From positions 62,001-126,000 of the forward strand of contig SFKI01000007.1 of the NCBI GenBank assembly GCA_004554775.1: 64,000 bases of DNA, read 5' to 3'. The DNA comes from Subdoligranulum variabile (GTDB lineage: Bacteria; Bacillota; Clostridia; Oscillospirales; Ruminococcaceae). The translations under genes were made by a program, and so were the position numbers. Within the stretch, counting starts at the first letter, position 1. The number at the start of each line of letters is the position of its first letter. This document shows, piece after piece, positions 22,834 to 30,915 of this stretch. Below the pieces are notes generated by a model. It searched no databases, had not been told where the DNA came from, and saw only the letters and a program-made list of their open reading frames with translations.

Positions 22834-23849
22834 ATACACAGGTTTTGCCAGTCAATGACCAAAGCATTGCACTGGCGGCAGAACTGCTGCAAAAAGGTGA
22901 GCTTGTCGCCCTGCCGACCGAGACCGTCTATGGCATCGCGGCCGACGCCCGCAACGGCGAAGCTGTAAAAAAGATTTTTGAAGCCAAGGGCCGCCCGCAG
23001 GACAACCCCCTGATCGTACACATCTACGGCATGGAGATGCTCAAAGGCATTGTGTCTGAGGTGCCCGCCCGCGCCTACAAACTGGCCGAAGCCTTCTGGC
23101 CCGGCCCGTTGACGATGGTCATGCCGCGCGGCGCAGAAGTAAGTGATGTGACCTGCGCGGGGTTGGACACCGTGGGCGTGCGCATGCCGTCCCACCCAGT
23201 GGTGCAGGCTGTCATCAAGGCCAGCGGCGTGGCGTTTGCCGCCCCGTCCGCAAACCTTTCCGGCAAGCCCAGCCCCACCAACGCGCAGGACACTCTCGTC
23301 GATATGGACGGCCGCCTGCCGCTGATTTTGGACGGCGGCGAAAGTGCCGTCGGTGTGGAGTCGACGGTCGTTGCTGTCACCGGCGAGCACCCGATGCTGC
23401 TGCGCCCCGGCTATGTGACGAAAGAACAGATGGAGGCCGTGCTCGGAGAGGAAGTCCTCGTCAGCCCTGCCATTCTGGAAAAGCTCAAGGACGGGGAAGT
23501 GGCGCGTTCCCCGGGCATGAAATACAAGCACTACGCCCCCAAAGCGCAGGTCACGATCCTGCGCGGCGACTTCGCCAAGTACAAAGCCTATGTTGCGCAG
23601 CACACCGCCCCCGGCGTGTGGGCGCTCTGCTTTGATGGCGAGGGGGCGCAGCTGCCGGTGCCGTTCATCGAGTACGGCAAAAACCACGACGGCGTCACCC
23701 AGGCGCACCATCTGTTCACCGCGCTGCGCGACCTGGATAAGCACGGGGCAGAGACTGTTTACGCCCGCTGCCCTGAGCAGGACGGCGTTTCGATGGCCGT
23801 CTATAACCGCCTGATCCGCGCGGCTGCGTTCCGGGTGGTCGAGCTATGA
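22830..23849 (+). CDS. L-threonylcarbamoyladenylate synthase (Sua5/TsaC, long form)
   Basis: A 339-residue enzyme that makes threonylcarbamoyl-AMP from Thr, bicarbonate and ATP, the first step of the t6A37 tRNA modification. The YrdC domain carries LVALPTETVYGIAAD and KGRPQDNPLIVHI near the N-terminus and SAPSANLSGKPSPT-like residues (APSANLSG) further on; a C-terminal Sua5 domain (from ~residue 215) makes it the long Sua5 form. The start overlaps the prfA stop. The partners TsaB and TsaE are not in the window; a TsaD-like paralog is at 35.6 kb. Confidence 0.93.
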   Translation: MNTQVLPVNDQSIALAAELLQKGELVALPTETVYGIAADARNGEAVKKIFEAKGRPQDNPLIVHIYGMEMLKGIVSEVPARAYKLAEAFWPGPLTMVMPRGAEVSDVTCAGLDTVGVRMPSHPVVQAVIKASGVAFAAPSANLSGKPSPTNAQDTLVDMDGRLPLILDGGESAVGVESTVVAVTGEHPMLLRPGYVTKEQMEAVLGEEVLVSPAILEKLKDGEVARSPGMKYKHYAPKAQVTILRGDFAKYKAYVAQHTAPGVWALCFDGEGAQLPVPFIEYGKNHDGVTQAHHLFTALRDLDKHGAETVYARCPEQDGVSMAVYNRLIRAAAFRVVEL

Positions 23850-24451
23850 AAGTCGTAGGCATCACCGGCCGTTCGGGCTGCGGCAAATCCAGTGCGACAA
23901 AATTTTTGGCCGCGCAGGGGTATCCTTGTATCGACGCGGACCTTATTGCCCGCGAAGTGCTGCTGCCCGGCTCGCCCTGCATCGCACAGTTGCAGCAAAA
24001 ATTTGGTGCGGATATCGCCGATGAGAACGGCCATGTCCGCCGCCGCCTGCTGGCTGACCGCGCCTTTGCCACCCCGGCGGGTACGCAGGCCCTGACGGCT
24101 GTCACCCAGCCGGAAATTCTGCGCCGCATCGAAGCAGACCTGCAAAAAGCCGCGCAGGGCGGGGCAGAGCTGGCCTTTGTGGACGGCGCCGTCATCGTCG
24201 GCACGCCGTTCGAAGCTCGCTGTGACGCACTGGTGCTCATCACTGCGCCGTATGAAACCAGCGTCGCCCGCATCTGTGCCCGCGACGGCATCGCGCCCGA
24301 GATGGCCCGCCGCCGTCTGGACGCGCAGACCCCGCTGGAAACGCTGCGCGCTGCCGCTACGCATGAAGTCGTCAACGACGGCACTGCTGACCAGCTGGCA
24401 GACAAAATGCACGCCGTTTTGCAGCAGCTGCGAAAGGAGGAACATGGCTAA
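23846..24451 (+). CDS. coaE: Dephospho-CoA kinase
   Basis: A 201-residue P-loop kinase for the last step of coenzyme A synthesis. P-loop GRSGCGKSS (~residues 8-16), the CIDADLIAREVL block that binds dephospho-CoA, and a C-terminal VVNDGTADQL block are visible. ATGA overlap with the upstream gene indicates coupling. The next gene starts 8 bases before its stop. Confidence 0.93.
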   Translation: MKVVGITGRSGCGKSSATKFLAAQGYPCIDADLIAREVLLPGSPCIAQLQQKFGADIADENGHVRRRLLADRAFATPAGTQALTAVTQPEILRRIEADLQKAAQGGAELAFVDGAVIVGTPFEARCDALVLITAPYETSVARICARDGIAPEMARRRLDAQTPLETLRAAATHEVVNDGTADQLADKMHAVLQQLRKEEHG

Positions 24452-24989
24452 AAAAGCAACGCCCCGCCGCCAAAAACTGCTGCGCACCCTGCTTGCGGTG
24501 CTGGTGGTCCTGGCGCTGGCTGGTACCCTTTTGTTTACCGCTTTCCGCCGTCAGGTCGATACGATGGAATACCCCTGCCGCTACAGCGAGTATGTGGAAT
24601 ACTACGCAGGCAAGTACAATATAGACCCGCTGATCTTATACTCGTTCATCCGCACCGAGAGCAATTTCAACCCCAACGCCCAGTCCAACGTAAAATCCAA
24701 GATCGCCCCAACCGAACCATTGACCTTTGACGATCTCTACGACCCCGAAACAAACATCCGTTTCGGCACCTATTTCGTCAGCTACTGCCTGCTGCGCTAC
24801 CAACGGGACCTTGCCACCGCAGCGGCCGCCTACCACAGCGGATGGGGAACCGTGGATGATCTGCTGGCGCAGAGCGAATATTCCGCCGACGGCAAAACGC
24901 TGGATCATTACCCCTACCCGCAGATGCGGCAATATGTACGCAAGATAACCCATAGCTATCAACGCTATCAGGAGATCTATAATCAATAA
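24444..24989 (+). CDS. Lytic transglycosylase-like protein lacking the GLMQ active-site block
   Basis: A 181-residue membrane-anchored protein: a basic N-terminus, one transmembrane helix (~13-35), then an SLT (Slt70-like) domain. The catalytic-glutamate motif is present as RTESNFNPNA (E72), and the downstream DDLYDPETNIRFGTYF and AAAAYHSGWGTVDDLL blocks are well conserved. However the sequence runs from AQSNV (80-83) directly into KSKIAPTEPLTFDD, missing about 16-18 residues that in homologs carry GA-x-GLMQ-x4-T and form part of the active-site cleft. No frameshift is seen. It may be a catalytically impaired protein or a recent deletion allele. It overlaps coaE by 8 bases and precedes the M18 peptidase. 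Confidence 0.85.
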   Translation: MAKKATPRRQKLLRTLLAVLVVLALAGTLLFTAFRRQVDTMEYPCRYSEYVEYYAGKYNIDPLILYSFIRTESNFNPNAQSNVKSKIAPTEPLTFDDLYDPETNIRFGTYFVSYCLLRYQRDLATAAAAYHSGWGTVDDLLAQSEYSADGKTLDHYPYPQMRQYVRKITHSYQRYQEIYNQ

Positions 24990-25004
24990 GAAAGGAAGTT
25001 TCCC

Positions 25005-26396
25005 ATGAAAACGACGGAGGAACTCAAAGAACTGCTTTACAAAAATGCAACGGTAGCCGACGCTGCACCGGACGCTTTGCAGGCCGCCCAGGATTTCTGC
25101 GAGGGCTACAAGACCTTCCTGGATAACGCCAAGACCGAGCGCGAGGCCGTGCGCACCAGCGAAAAGCTGCTGCTCGACGCCGGCTACAAAAAGTTTGTCC
25201 CCGGTGAAAAGCTCGCCCCCGGCACCAAGGTCTACACCATCAACCGCGAAAAATGCGTGCTGGCCGCCACCATCGGCTCGAAGAGCCTGGAAGAAGGCTT
25301 CCACCTGAACATTGCGCATATCGACTCTCCGCGCCTGGACCTGCGTCCCGTGCCCGTGTTTGAAAAGACCGGCCTGGGCTACCTGCGCACCCACTACTAC
25401 GGCGGCGTGCGCAAGTACCAGTGGCCCACCATTCCGCTGGCTCTGCACGGCGTTGTCTATCGCGCCGACGGCACCCGCGCTGAGATCTGCATCGGCGAGA
25501 AGGACAGCGACCCTGTTTTCTGCATCACCGATCTGCTGCCGCACCTGGGTGCCAAGCAGAACGCCAAATCTCTGGCCGAAGGCATCACGGCCGAGGATCT
25601 CAACGTCCTGATCGCCTCTCAGCCCATTGCGGATAAGGACGCCGAGCAGCGCATCAAGCTCAACATCCTGGGTATGCTCAACGAGGCATACGGCATCACC
25701 GAGCGCGACTTTACCCGCGCCGAGATCGAGGTCGTGCCCGCCCATAAGGCCCGCGATATCGGCCTGGACCGCGCTATGATCGGTGCCTACGGCCACGATG
25801 ACCGCGTCGACGCTTACCCGGCCCTGATGGCCGAGATCGGCATCGCCGCCCCGGCCTACACTACCATCTGCGTGCTGACCGATAAAGAGGAGACCGGCTC
25901 CGACGGTGTCACCGGCCTGAACAGCATGTACACCTTCCACTTCATCCAGCAGCTGTGCGCGGCTCAGGGCGCGGATTACATCACCGCCTGCAAGGCTGGC
26001 AAGTGCCTGTCTGCCGACGTTACCGCCGCCTATGACCCGACCTTTGCCGATGCGTTCGAGACTGACAATGCCACCTACGCAGGCAACGGCGTTGCCATTT
26101 ACAAGTACACCGGTGCGCGCGGCAAGTCCGGCACCAGCGATGCTTCGGCCGAGATGGTCAGCTACCTGACCCGCCTGCTGGAGAAAAACAATGTCATCTG
26201 GCAGATCGGCGAGATGGGCAAGCTGGACCTGGGCGGCGGCGGCACCGTTGCCAAGTATGTGGCCAACCAGGACATCGACACCATCGACATCGGCGTGCCC
26301 GTCCTCTCGATGCACGCTCCGTTCGAGGTCGTTTCCAAGGCCGACGTCTACATGGCCTACCTGACCTTCAAAGCCTTCTGCGAGGATGCAGAGTAA
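25005..26396 (+). CDS. M18 family aminopeptidase
   Basis: A 463-residue metallo-aminopeptidase. Metal-binding and catalytic motifs of M18 are visible: HIDSPRLDLRP, GHDDRVDAYPAL, the catalytic DKEETGSDG, and a late SMHAPFEVVSKADVY. M18 enzymes are cytoplasmic dodecamers that remove N-terminal residues, preferring acidic or aromatic ones depending on the subgroup. It has a strong AAAGGAAG ribosome binding site and ends the prfA operon, followed by a terminator. Confidence 0.93.
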   Translation: MKTTEELKELLYKNATVADAAPDALQAAQDFCEGYKTFLDNAKTEREAVRTSEKLLLDAGYKKFVPGEKLAPGTKVYTINREKCVLAATIGSKSLEEGFHLNIAHIDSPRLDLRPVPVFEKTGLGYLRTHYYGGVRKYQWPTIPLALHGVVYRADGTRAEICIGEKDSDPVFCITDLLPHLGAKQNAKSLAEGITAEDLNVLIASQPIADKDAEQRIKLNILGMLNEAYGITERDFTRAEIEVVPAHKARDIGLDRAMIGAYGHDDRVDAYPALMAEIGIAAPAYTTICVLTDKEETGSDGVTGLNSMYTFHFIQQLCAAQGADYITACKAGKCLSADVTAAYDPTFADAFETDNATYAGNGVAIYKYTGARGKSGTSDASAEMVSYLTRLLEKNNVIWQIGEMGKLDLGGGGTVAKYVANQDIDTIDIGVPVLSMHAPFEVVSKADVYMAYLTFKAFCEDAE

Positions 26397-26409
26397 TTCA
26401 TAAAACCCA

Positions 26410-26447
26410 AAGGGGTACCGGCGCAAAAGCGCCGGTACCCCTTTTTG
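26410..26447 (+). terminator. Intrinsic terminator after the M18 aminopeptidase
   Basis: A 15-bp perfect stem (26410-26424 with 26429-26443), AAAA loop, then a T-run. Confidence 0.92.
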
Positions 26448-26465
26448 ATGTATGGGCAAAAACAA

Positions 26466-26498
26466 AAGAAAAAAGCCGCAACCAACGTTGCGGCTTTT
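26466..26498 (-). terminator. Terminator of the downstream tRNA-Ala gene
   Basis: On the minus strand AGCCGCAA/TTGCGGCT (26495-26488 with 26481-26474) followed by TTTTTT, immediately after the CCA end of the tRNA. Confidence 0.85.
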
Positions 26499-26499
26499 G

Positions 26500-26575
<76 letters not shown>

Positions 26576-26606
26576 AGAAGTGCGTGCCTTTCGTGACAGC
26601 TTACTT

Positions 26607-26635
26607 AGTATAGCAGACAGGCTTTGCCCTGTCAA
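26607..26635 (-). promoter_or_regulatory. Promoter of tRNA-Ala copy 1
   Basis: On the minus strand TTGACA (26635-26630), 17 nt, TATACT (26612-26607) preceded by TGC. Confidence 0.85.
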
Positions 26636-26700
26636 GCCTGTTTTTGCAAAAACTGAAAATATTTGCGGGATTTTCGCGCAGGCGCTCCTTGCTATAGCTT

Positions 26701-26730
26701 TGTAGGGGGCCTATGCTCGCCAGCGGCCCG
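26701..26730. repeat. Degenerate palindromic repeat (GATGC-type)
   Basis: TGTAGGGGGCCTATGCTCGC followed by CAGCGGCCCG keeps the head and tail of the family while the centre has drifted. Confidence 0.6.
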
Positions 26731-26756
26731 CTGCCTGCGCACCCCGGCTGCACACC

Positions 26757-26783
26757 CGTAGGGGCGGATTCCATATCCGCCCG
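26757..26783. repeat. Palindromic repeat (GGAT-type), intact copy
   Basis: Identical over 27 bases to the reverse complement of the copy at 10800-10826 (CGTAGGGGCGGATTCCATAT then CCGCCCG). It lies between the two tRNA-Ala transcription units. Confidence 0.9.
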
Positions 26784-26812
26784 TGCAATCGAACCAAACA
26801 GGCGATACAAAT

Positions 26813-26841
26813 AAAAAAGACCGCAACTTCCGTTGCGGTCT
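26813..26841 (-). terminator. Terminator of tRNA-Ala copy 2
   Basis: On the minus strand GACCGCAAC/GTTGCGGTC (26840-26832 with 26827-26819) followed by a T-run. Confidence 0.88.
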
Positions 26842-26846
26842 TACTC

Positions 26847-26922
<76 letters not shown>

Positions 26923-26961
26923 AGACTGTTCGGCACAGGATATCTCCTGACGACGCTGATT

Positions 26962-26990
26962 ATTATAGCAAAGGCGGGAAAGTTTGTCAA
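26962..26990 (-). promoter_or_regulatory. Promoter of tRNA-Ala copy 2
   Basis: On the minus strand TTGACA (26990-26985), 17 nt ending in TGC, TATAAT (26967-26962): full consensus with an extended -10. Confidence 0.92.
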
Positions 26991-27054
26991 CAGATTTTTG
27001 CAAAAAAATCAAAAACTTTTTTCTGCGCGTAGTATGATCACGGGGGTGGGGCCG

Positions 27055-27690
27055 ATGCTACGCAGAAAACAACCAATAAAACGGCGCACATTCGTAAAAT
27101 TCCATCTGGCGGCAGCGCTCGTGCTGGCCGCGGCAGCCGTGTGGCAGTTCAGCCGCTATGTCAACATTACAGTCAAGCCGACGCTGCACCAGTTGGCCGA
27201 GTATGAGGCCCGCGCCGCTACCGTGCAGGCGATGCAGTCCGCCGTCAGCGCCCAACTGCAAACCGTGCCGGATTTGTGCGAAGCACTGTACACGCAGCAG
27301 GGCGAACTTGTCCAATTGGACACCGCCCGCGCCAACGCCGCAAAAATGCAGCTGACCGCTGCCGTACAGCAAAGCCTGGCCGCACTGCCGGGGACGGATT
27401 ATCTGATCCCCTTCGGCAGCCTGACCAACAACAGCCTGCTCAGCGGCCATGGCCCGGGGTGGCGGTTCAGCTTGCAGCCGCAGGGCTACGTGCAGGGAAA
27501 AATACGCGAAACAGCCGAATCACTTTCCATCAACACCACACGCTGCACTGCTGCGCTGGAACTGACCGTCACCGTCAATATGGTGCTGGATGGCCGCACC
27601 GCGACCCTGACCGTGATCGACACCGTGCCGCTTGCCAGCGTCCTTATCCGCGGAGACATTCCGCAGGCGTACGCCAGCGATTTCGATTGA
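27055..27690 (+). CDS. yunB: Sporulation protein YunB homolog
   Basis: A 211-residue membrane-anchored protein. A basic N-terminus and one transmembrane helix (~18-38) are followed by an extracytoplasmic domain. Matches to YunB include the DYLIPFGSLTNNSLLSGHGPGW block, SINTTRCTAALELTVTVNMV and VPLASVLIRGDIPQAY. In Bacillus subtilis YunB is a mother-cell (sigma-E) protein needed for efficient sporulation; its biochemical role is unknown. ATG 27055 was chosen because GGGGGTGGGG lies 5 bases upstream; earlier in-frame ATGs precede this ribosome binding site. ligA follows with its own promoter overlapping the yunB stop codon. Confidence 0.85.
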   Translation: MLRRKQPIKRRTFVKFHLAAALVLAAAAVWQFSRYVNITVKPTLHQLAEYEARAATVQAMQSAVSAQLQTVPDLCEALYTQQGELVQLDTARANAAKMQLTAAVQQSLAALPGTDYLIPFGSLTNNSLLSGHGPGWRFSLQPQGYVQGKIRETAESLSINTTRCTAALELTVTVNMVLDGRTATLTVIDTVPLASVLIRGDIPQAYASDFD

Positions 27691-27715
27691 GTCCGTGCCC
27701 GAAATGTGCTATAAT
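27687..27715 (+). promoter_or_regulatory. ligA promoter
   Basis: TTGAGT (27687-27692, overlapping the yunB stop), 17 nt, TATAAT (27710-27715) preceded by TGC (extended -10). Confidence 0.75.
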
Positions 27716-27749
27716 ACCCTTATCCTTGTAAAACGAAATGGAGCAGACA

Positions 27750-29750
27750 ATGGAACTGGAGCAGGCACGCAAACGCGCCGAAGAACTGCGCGTGATTATA
27801 GAGAAAAACAACCGGCTGTATTACGATCAGGACGCCCCCGAACTCGAGGATTTTGAGTACGACGCCCTGACCCGTGAGCTGAAGGCCATCGAGAAAGAGC
27901 ACCCTGAGTTGGTCACGGCTGCTTCGCCCACCCAGCACGTGGGCGGCACAGCCAGCAGCAAGTTCAGCAAAGTGACCCACGCCGTCAAGATGGAGAGCTT
28001 GCAGGATGCGTTCTCCTTTGACGAACTGCGCGAGTTTGACGCCCGCGTGCGGGAGGCCGGTGTCAAGCCGGAATATGTCGTCGAAGCCAAGATCGACGGC
28101 CTGTCGGTCAGCCTTGAATACCGCATGGGCCAGCTGGTGCGCGGCTCCACCCGCGGCGACGGCGTAGTGGGCGAGGATGTCACCGAGAACATTGCCACGA
28201 TCCAAGACATCCCGCACGAGCTGCCCGACGCGCCGGAATTTTTGGAGGTGCGCGGCGAGGTCTACATGCCGCACAGCGCTTTTTTCAAGCTGAAAGAGCA
28301 GCAGGAGCTGGAGGACAAAACCCCGTTCAAAAACCCGCGCAACGCCGCCGCCGGTTCGCTGCGTCAAAAGGATCCCTCCATCACGGCGTCTCGCGGGCTG
28401 TCCATCTTTGTGTTTAACCTTCAGCAGTGCGAGGGGCGCAGCTTTGTGACCCACCATGAAACGCTGGATTATATCAAGTCGCTGGGCTTTCCGGTCTCGC
28501 CGCGCTACAGCGTGTTTGAAAATATCGAGGATGCCATCCAAGAAATTCAGGCCATCGGCGAAGCACGCGGCACGCTCGAGTTTGATATCGACGGCGCAGT
28601 CATCAAGGTCAACGACTTGGCTGCCCGCCGGACCCTGGGCAGCACCAACAAGTTTCCGCGCTGGGCCATCGCGTTCAAATACCCGCCCGAGGTCAAGGAG
28701 AGCGTCGTCCGCGATATCGAGGTTACGGTCGGCCGCACCGGCGTGCTGACGCCCACCGCCGTGTTTGACCCCATCTTCTTGGCGGGCACCAGCGTGTCTC
28801 GCGCCAGCCTGCACAACGGTGATATCATCGCCAACCTCGGCGTCGGCATTGGCGATACCATCCGGGTGCGCAAAGCGGGCGATATCATCCCCGAGGTCAT
28901 CGCCGTGTCGGCGCATTTGCCCGGTGCAAAGCCGTTTGCCATGCCCACCGTCTGCCCGTCCTGCGGTGCGCCGGTCGTACACTTGCAGGATGAGACCGCC
29001 CTGCGCTGTGTCAACCCCGAGTGCCCGGCGCAAAGCCTGCGCAACCTCATCCACTTTGCGTCCCGCAACGCCATGGCGATTGACGGCCTGGGCGAAGCGG
29101 TCGCGGTCCAGCTTTCCGACAAGGGCCTTGTACACACGGTGGCCGACCTGTACACCCTGACCGAAGAGGACCTTTTGACTCTTGACAAATTCAAGAAAAA
29201 GAGCGCCCAGAATCTGCTCGCCGCGATCGAAGGCTCCAAGCGGAATAACCTTGACAAACTGCTGTTCGGCCTGGGCATCCGCAACATCGGCGATAAGGCC
29301 GCCGCATTGCTTGGTGAGCATTTCGGCAGCATGGACGCCCTGCGCGAAGCCACAGCCGAGCAGATGTGCGAGATCGACGGCTTTGGTGAGGTCATGGCGC
29401 AAAGCGTGGTCGAGTTTTTTGCCAAGGATGGTACCAAGGATCTGCTGGCCCGCCTGGCCGCCGCCGGGGTCAATATGCAGTGGACCGGCGAGAAAAAGGG
29501 CACCGCACTGGCCGGCAAAACGCTGGTCGTCACCGGCACGCTGCCCACGCTCTCCCGCCAGGAGGCCGAAGCCCTCATCACCCAAAACGGCGGCAAGGCT
29601 GCAGGCTCGGTCAGCAAAAAGACCAGCTACGTGGTCGCCGGTGAGGCCGCCGGTTCCAAACTCACGAAAGCCCAGACCCTCGGTATCCCCGTCATCAATG
29701 AAGCAGAACTGTATGCCCTGATCGAAAACGGCGGGGAAACCGAAGAATAA
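27750..29750 (+). CDS. ligA: NAD-dependent DNA ligase LigA
   Basis: A 666-residue ligase that seals nicks during replication and repair using NAD+. Domains in order: Ia NMN-binding region (NNRLYYDQDAPELEDFEYDAL), adenylation domain with the lysine motif AKIDGLS, OB fold, Cys4 zinc finger (CPSC...CVNPEC), helix-hairpin-helix repeats, and a C-terminal BRCT domain (GKTLVVTGTLPTLSR). Length is normal. The start is either ATG 27738 or 27750; the latter has GGAG 6 bases upstream and is preferred. It is followed by an inverted-repeat element that can act as terminator. Confidence 0.96.
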   Translation: MELEQARKRAEELRVIIEKNNRLYYDQDAPELEDFEYDALTRELKAIEKEHPELVTAASPTQHVGGTASSKFSKVTHAVKMESLQDAFSFDELREFDARVREAGVKPEYVVEAKIDGLSVSLEYRMGQLVRGSTRGDGVVGEDVTENIATIQDIPHELPDAPEFLEVRGEVYMPHSAFFKLKEQQELEDKTPFKNPRNAAAGSLRQKDPSITASRGLSIFVFNLQQCEGRSFVTHHETLDYIKSLGFPVSPRYSVFENIEDAIQEIQAIGEARGTLEFDIDGAVIKVNDLAARRTLGSTNKFPRWAIAFKYPPEVKESVVRDIEVTVGRTGVLTPTAVFDPIFLAGTSVSRASLHNGDIIANLGVGIGDTIRVRKAGDIIPEVIAVSAHLPGAKPFAMPTVCPSCGAPVVHLQDETALRCVNPECPAQSLRNLIHFASRNAMAIDGLGEAVAVQLSDKGLVHTVADLYTLTEEDLLTLDKFKKKSAQNLLAAIEGSKRNNLDKLLFGLGIRNIGDKAAALLGEHFGSMDALREATAEQMCEIDGFGEVMAQSVVEFFAKDGTKDLLARLAAAGVNMQWTGEKKGTALAGKTLVVTGTLPTLSRQEAEALITQNGGKAAGSVSKKTSYVVAGEAAGSKLTKAQTLGIPVINEAELYALIENGGETEE

Positions 29751-29755
29751 CGCAA

Positions 29756-29903
29756 AACAAAAAGGCCCTCTCTGCGAGGGGGACTCCTGCGAAGCGGGTG
29801 GGGGGAGAGAAAATGGCCTATACCCAAAGTTTTAAACCATAGCCAGACCTGCTCCCTTAGTCAGCTTCGCTGACAGCTCTCTCTCAGAGAGAGCTTTTTT
29901 TAT
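29756..29903. repeat. About 148-bp inverted-repeat (MITE-like) intergenic element
   Basis: The left arm (29761-29810) and the reverse complement of the right arm (29850-29900) align: A-rich end, CCCTCTCTG or CTCTCTCTG, GAG, then GCGAAGC and GGGAG. Each arm also contains its own small hairpins (CTCTCTCAGAGAGAG with a following T-run; CAGCTTCGCTG). The element carries no coding capacity. It fills most of the gap between ligA and spoIIIAA and the right arm looks like an intrinsic terminator. Similar sequences are, from memory, common in gut Ruminococcaceae; a genome search would confirm. Confidence 0.65.
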
Positions 29904-29926
29904 TGCAACAGGTTATCTCCGGGGAA

Positions 29927-29954
29927 TGCAGGGGCGGATGCAAGCATCCAGCTG
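29927..29954. repeat. Palindromic repeat fragment (GATGC-type)
   Basis: CAGGGGCGGATGCAAGCATC then CAGCTGC resembles the dispersed repeat family with a GGATGC-GCATCC centre. Confidence 0.55.
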
Positions 29955-29993
29955 CAAATTTTTGGGCTCCGGTTCTGTACAGCCCGCACCACA

Positions 29994-30001
29994 CATACAG
30001 T
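29994..30001 (+). promoter_or_regulatory. Candidate sigma-E -10 element of the spoIIIA operon
   Basis: CATACAGT fits the sigma-E -10 consensus CATACAnT and lies 23 bases before spoIIIAA. The -35 region (GGTTCTG) is a poor match, so this is tentative. spoIIIA is a sigma-E operon in Bacillus. Confidence 0.3.
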
Positions 30002-30024
30002 GGCAGTGTGAGGTGAAACGGAAA

Positions 30025-30915
30025 ATGGACGAGTATTATCGCCTGGCACAATGTCTGCCCCAGCCCTACGCGGCCGAGCTGGCCGCCCTGCCCGTACGCT
30101 GTGCGCCCTATGTGCAGGAGATCCGCCTGCGGGTCGGGCAGTCTATGCTGTTTACGGTCAATGGCCGGGTAAGCCCGGCGGCCAAGTACCTGCCCCGGGC
30201 GGACAGGCTGCGCAGGCTTACGGCCAAAGATCTACAAGCCTGTTTCCAGTACCTTTGCCGGGATTCTGCCTTTGCGTATGAGGAAGAACTCCGGCAGGGC
30301 TTTTTTACCATCCGCGGCGGGTGCCGCGTGGGCGTCGCGGGCAGTTGGGGGCCGGGCGGTTTTTCCGCCGTGACATCCCTCAATCTGCGCGTGGCGCGCC
30401 CCATTCTGTGCGAGCTGCCGCCTGAAGTACCCGTCTACTTACAGCAAAACCGCGGCGGCCTGCTGGTGGCAGGTCCGCCGGGCAGCGGCAAAACGACCTT
30501 TCTGCGCACGCTCATCCGCCATCTTTGCGAAAAAGATGCCCTTGTCACGGTGGCCGATGAGCGCGGTGAACTGCTGGCAGGAGAAAGCGACGGCTTTGCC
30601 GCCGGGGCGGATGTGCCGTGCGATGTCTACACCCGTTTCCCCAAGGCGCAGGCCGTCTGCATGGCGCTGCGCTGCATGAACCCGCAGTATATCGTCTGTG
30701 ATGAGATCGGCACCGCCGCCGATGCCGCCGCGCTGGAAGAGGGCGTAGCCTCGGGCGCAACGTTCCTCGCCTCGGTCCACTGTGATACGCCGGAGAATCT
30801 TTCCCGCAAACCGCAGCTGACCCGCCTGCTGGCGACCGGCGCATTCGGCGCGGCGGTGTTCCTTGCCAGCCGCAGCCGCCCCGGCACGGTGCAGACATGG
30901 ATGGACCTGTCATGA
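30025..30915 (+). CDS. spoIIIAA: Stage III sporulation protein AA (secretion-type ATPase)
   Basis: A 296-residue cytoplasmic ATPase of the SpoIIIA-SpoIIQ channel that links mother cell and forespore. Visible features: the N-terminal VQEIRLRVGQSMLFTVNGR, IRGGCRVGVAGS, Walker A GPPGSGKTT (~150-158), the acidic TVADERGEL box and the Walker B-like YIVCDEIG. It is related to type II/IV secretion ATPases. ATG 30025 follows GTGAGGTG; the frame is open further upstream through a repeat, which is rejected as coding. Overlaps spoIIIAB by ATGA. Confidence 0.93.
   Translation: MDEYYRLAQCLPQPYAAELAALPVRCAPYVQEIRLRVGQSMLFTVNGRVSPAAKYLPRADRLRRLTAKDLQACFQYLCRDSAFAYEEELRQGFFTIRGGCRVGVAGSWGPGGFSAVTSLNLRVARPILCELPPEVPVYLQQNRGGLLVAGPPGSGKTTFLRTLIRHLCEKDALVTVADERGELLAGESDGFAAGADVPCDVYTRFPKAQAVCMALRCMNPQYIVCDEIGTAADAAALEEGVASGATFLASVHCDTPENLSRKPQLTRLLATGAFGAAVFLASRSRPGTVQTWMDLS

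Noticed and set aside
24636..26465. 609-codon minus-strand frame opposite the M18 aminopeptidase
   Set aside because: Antisense shadow; it even runs through the terminator stem of the real gene.
27720..29585. 621-codon minus-strand frame opposite ligA
   Set aside because: Antisense shadow of a domain-complete ligase.
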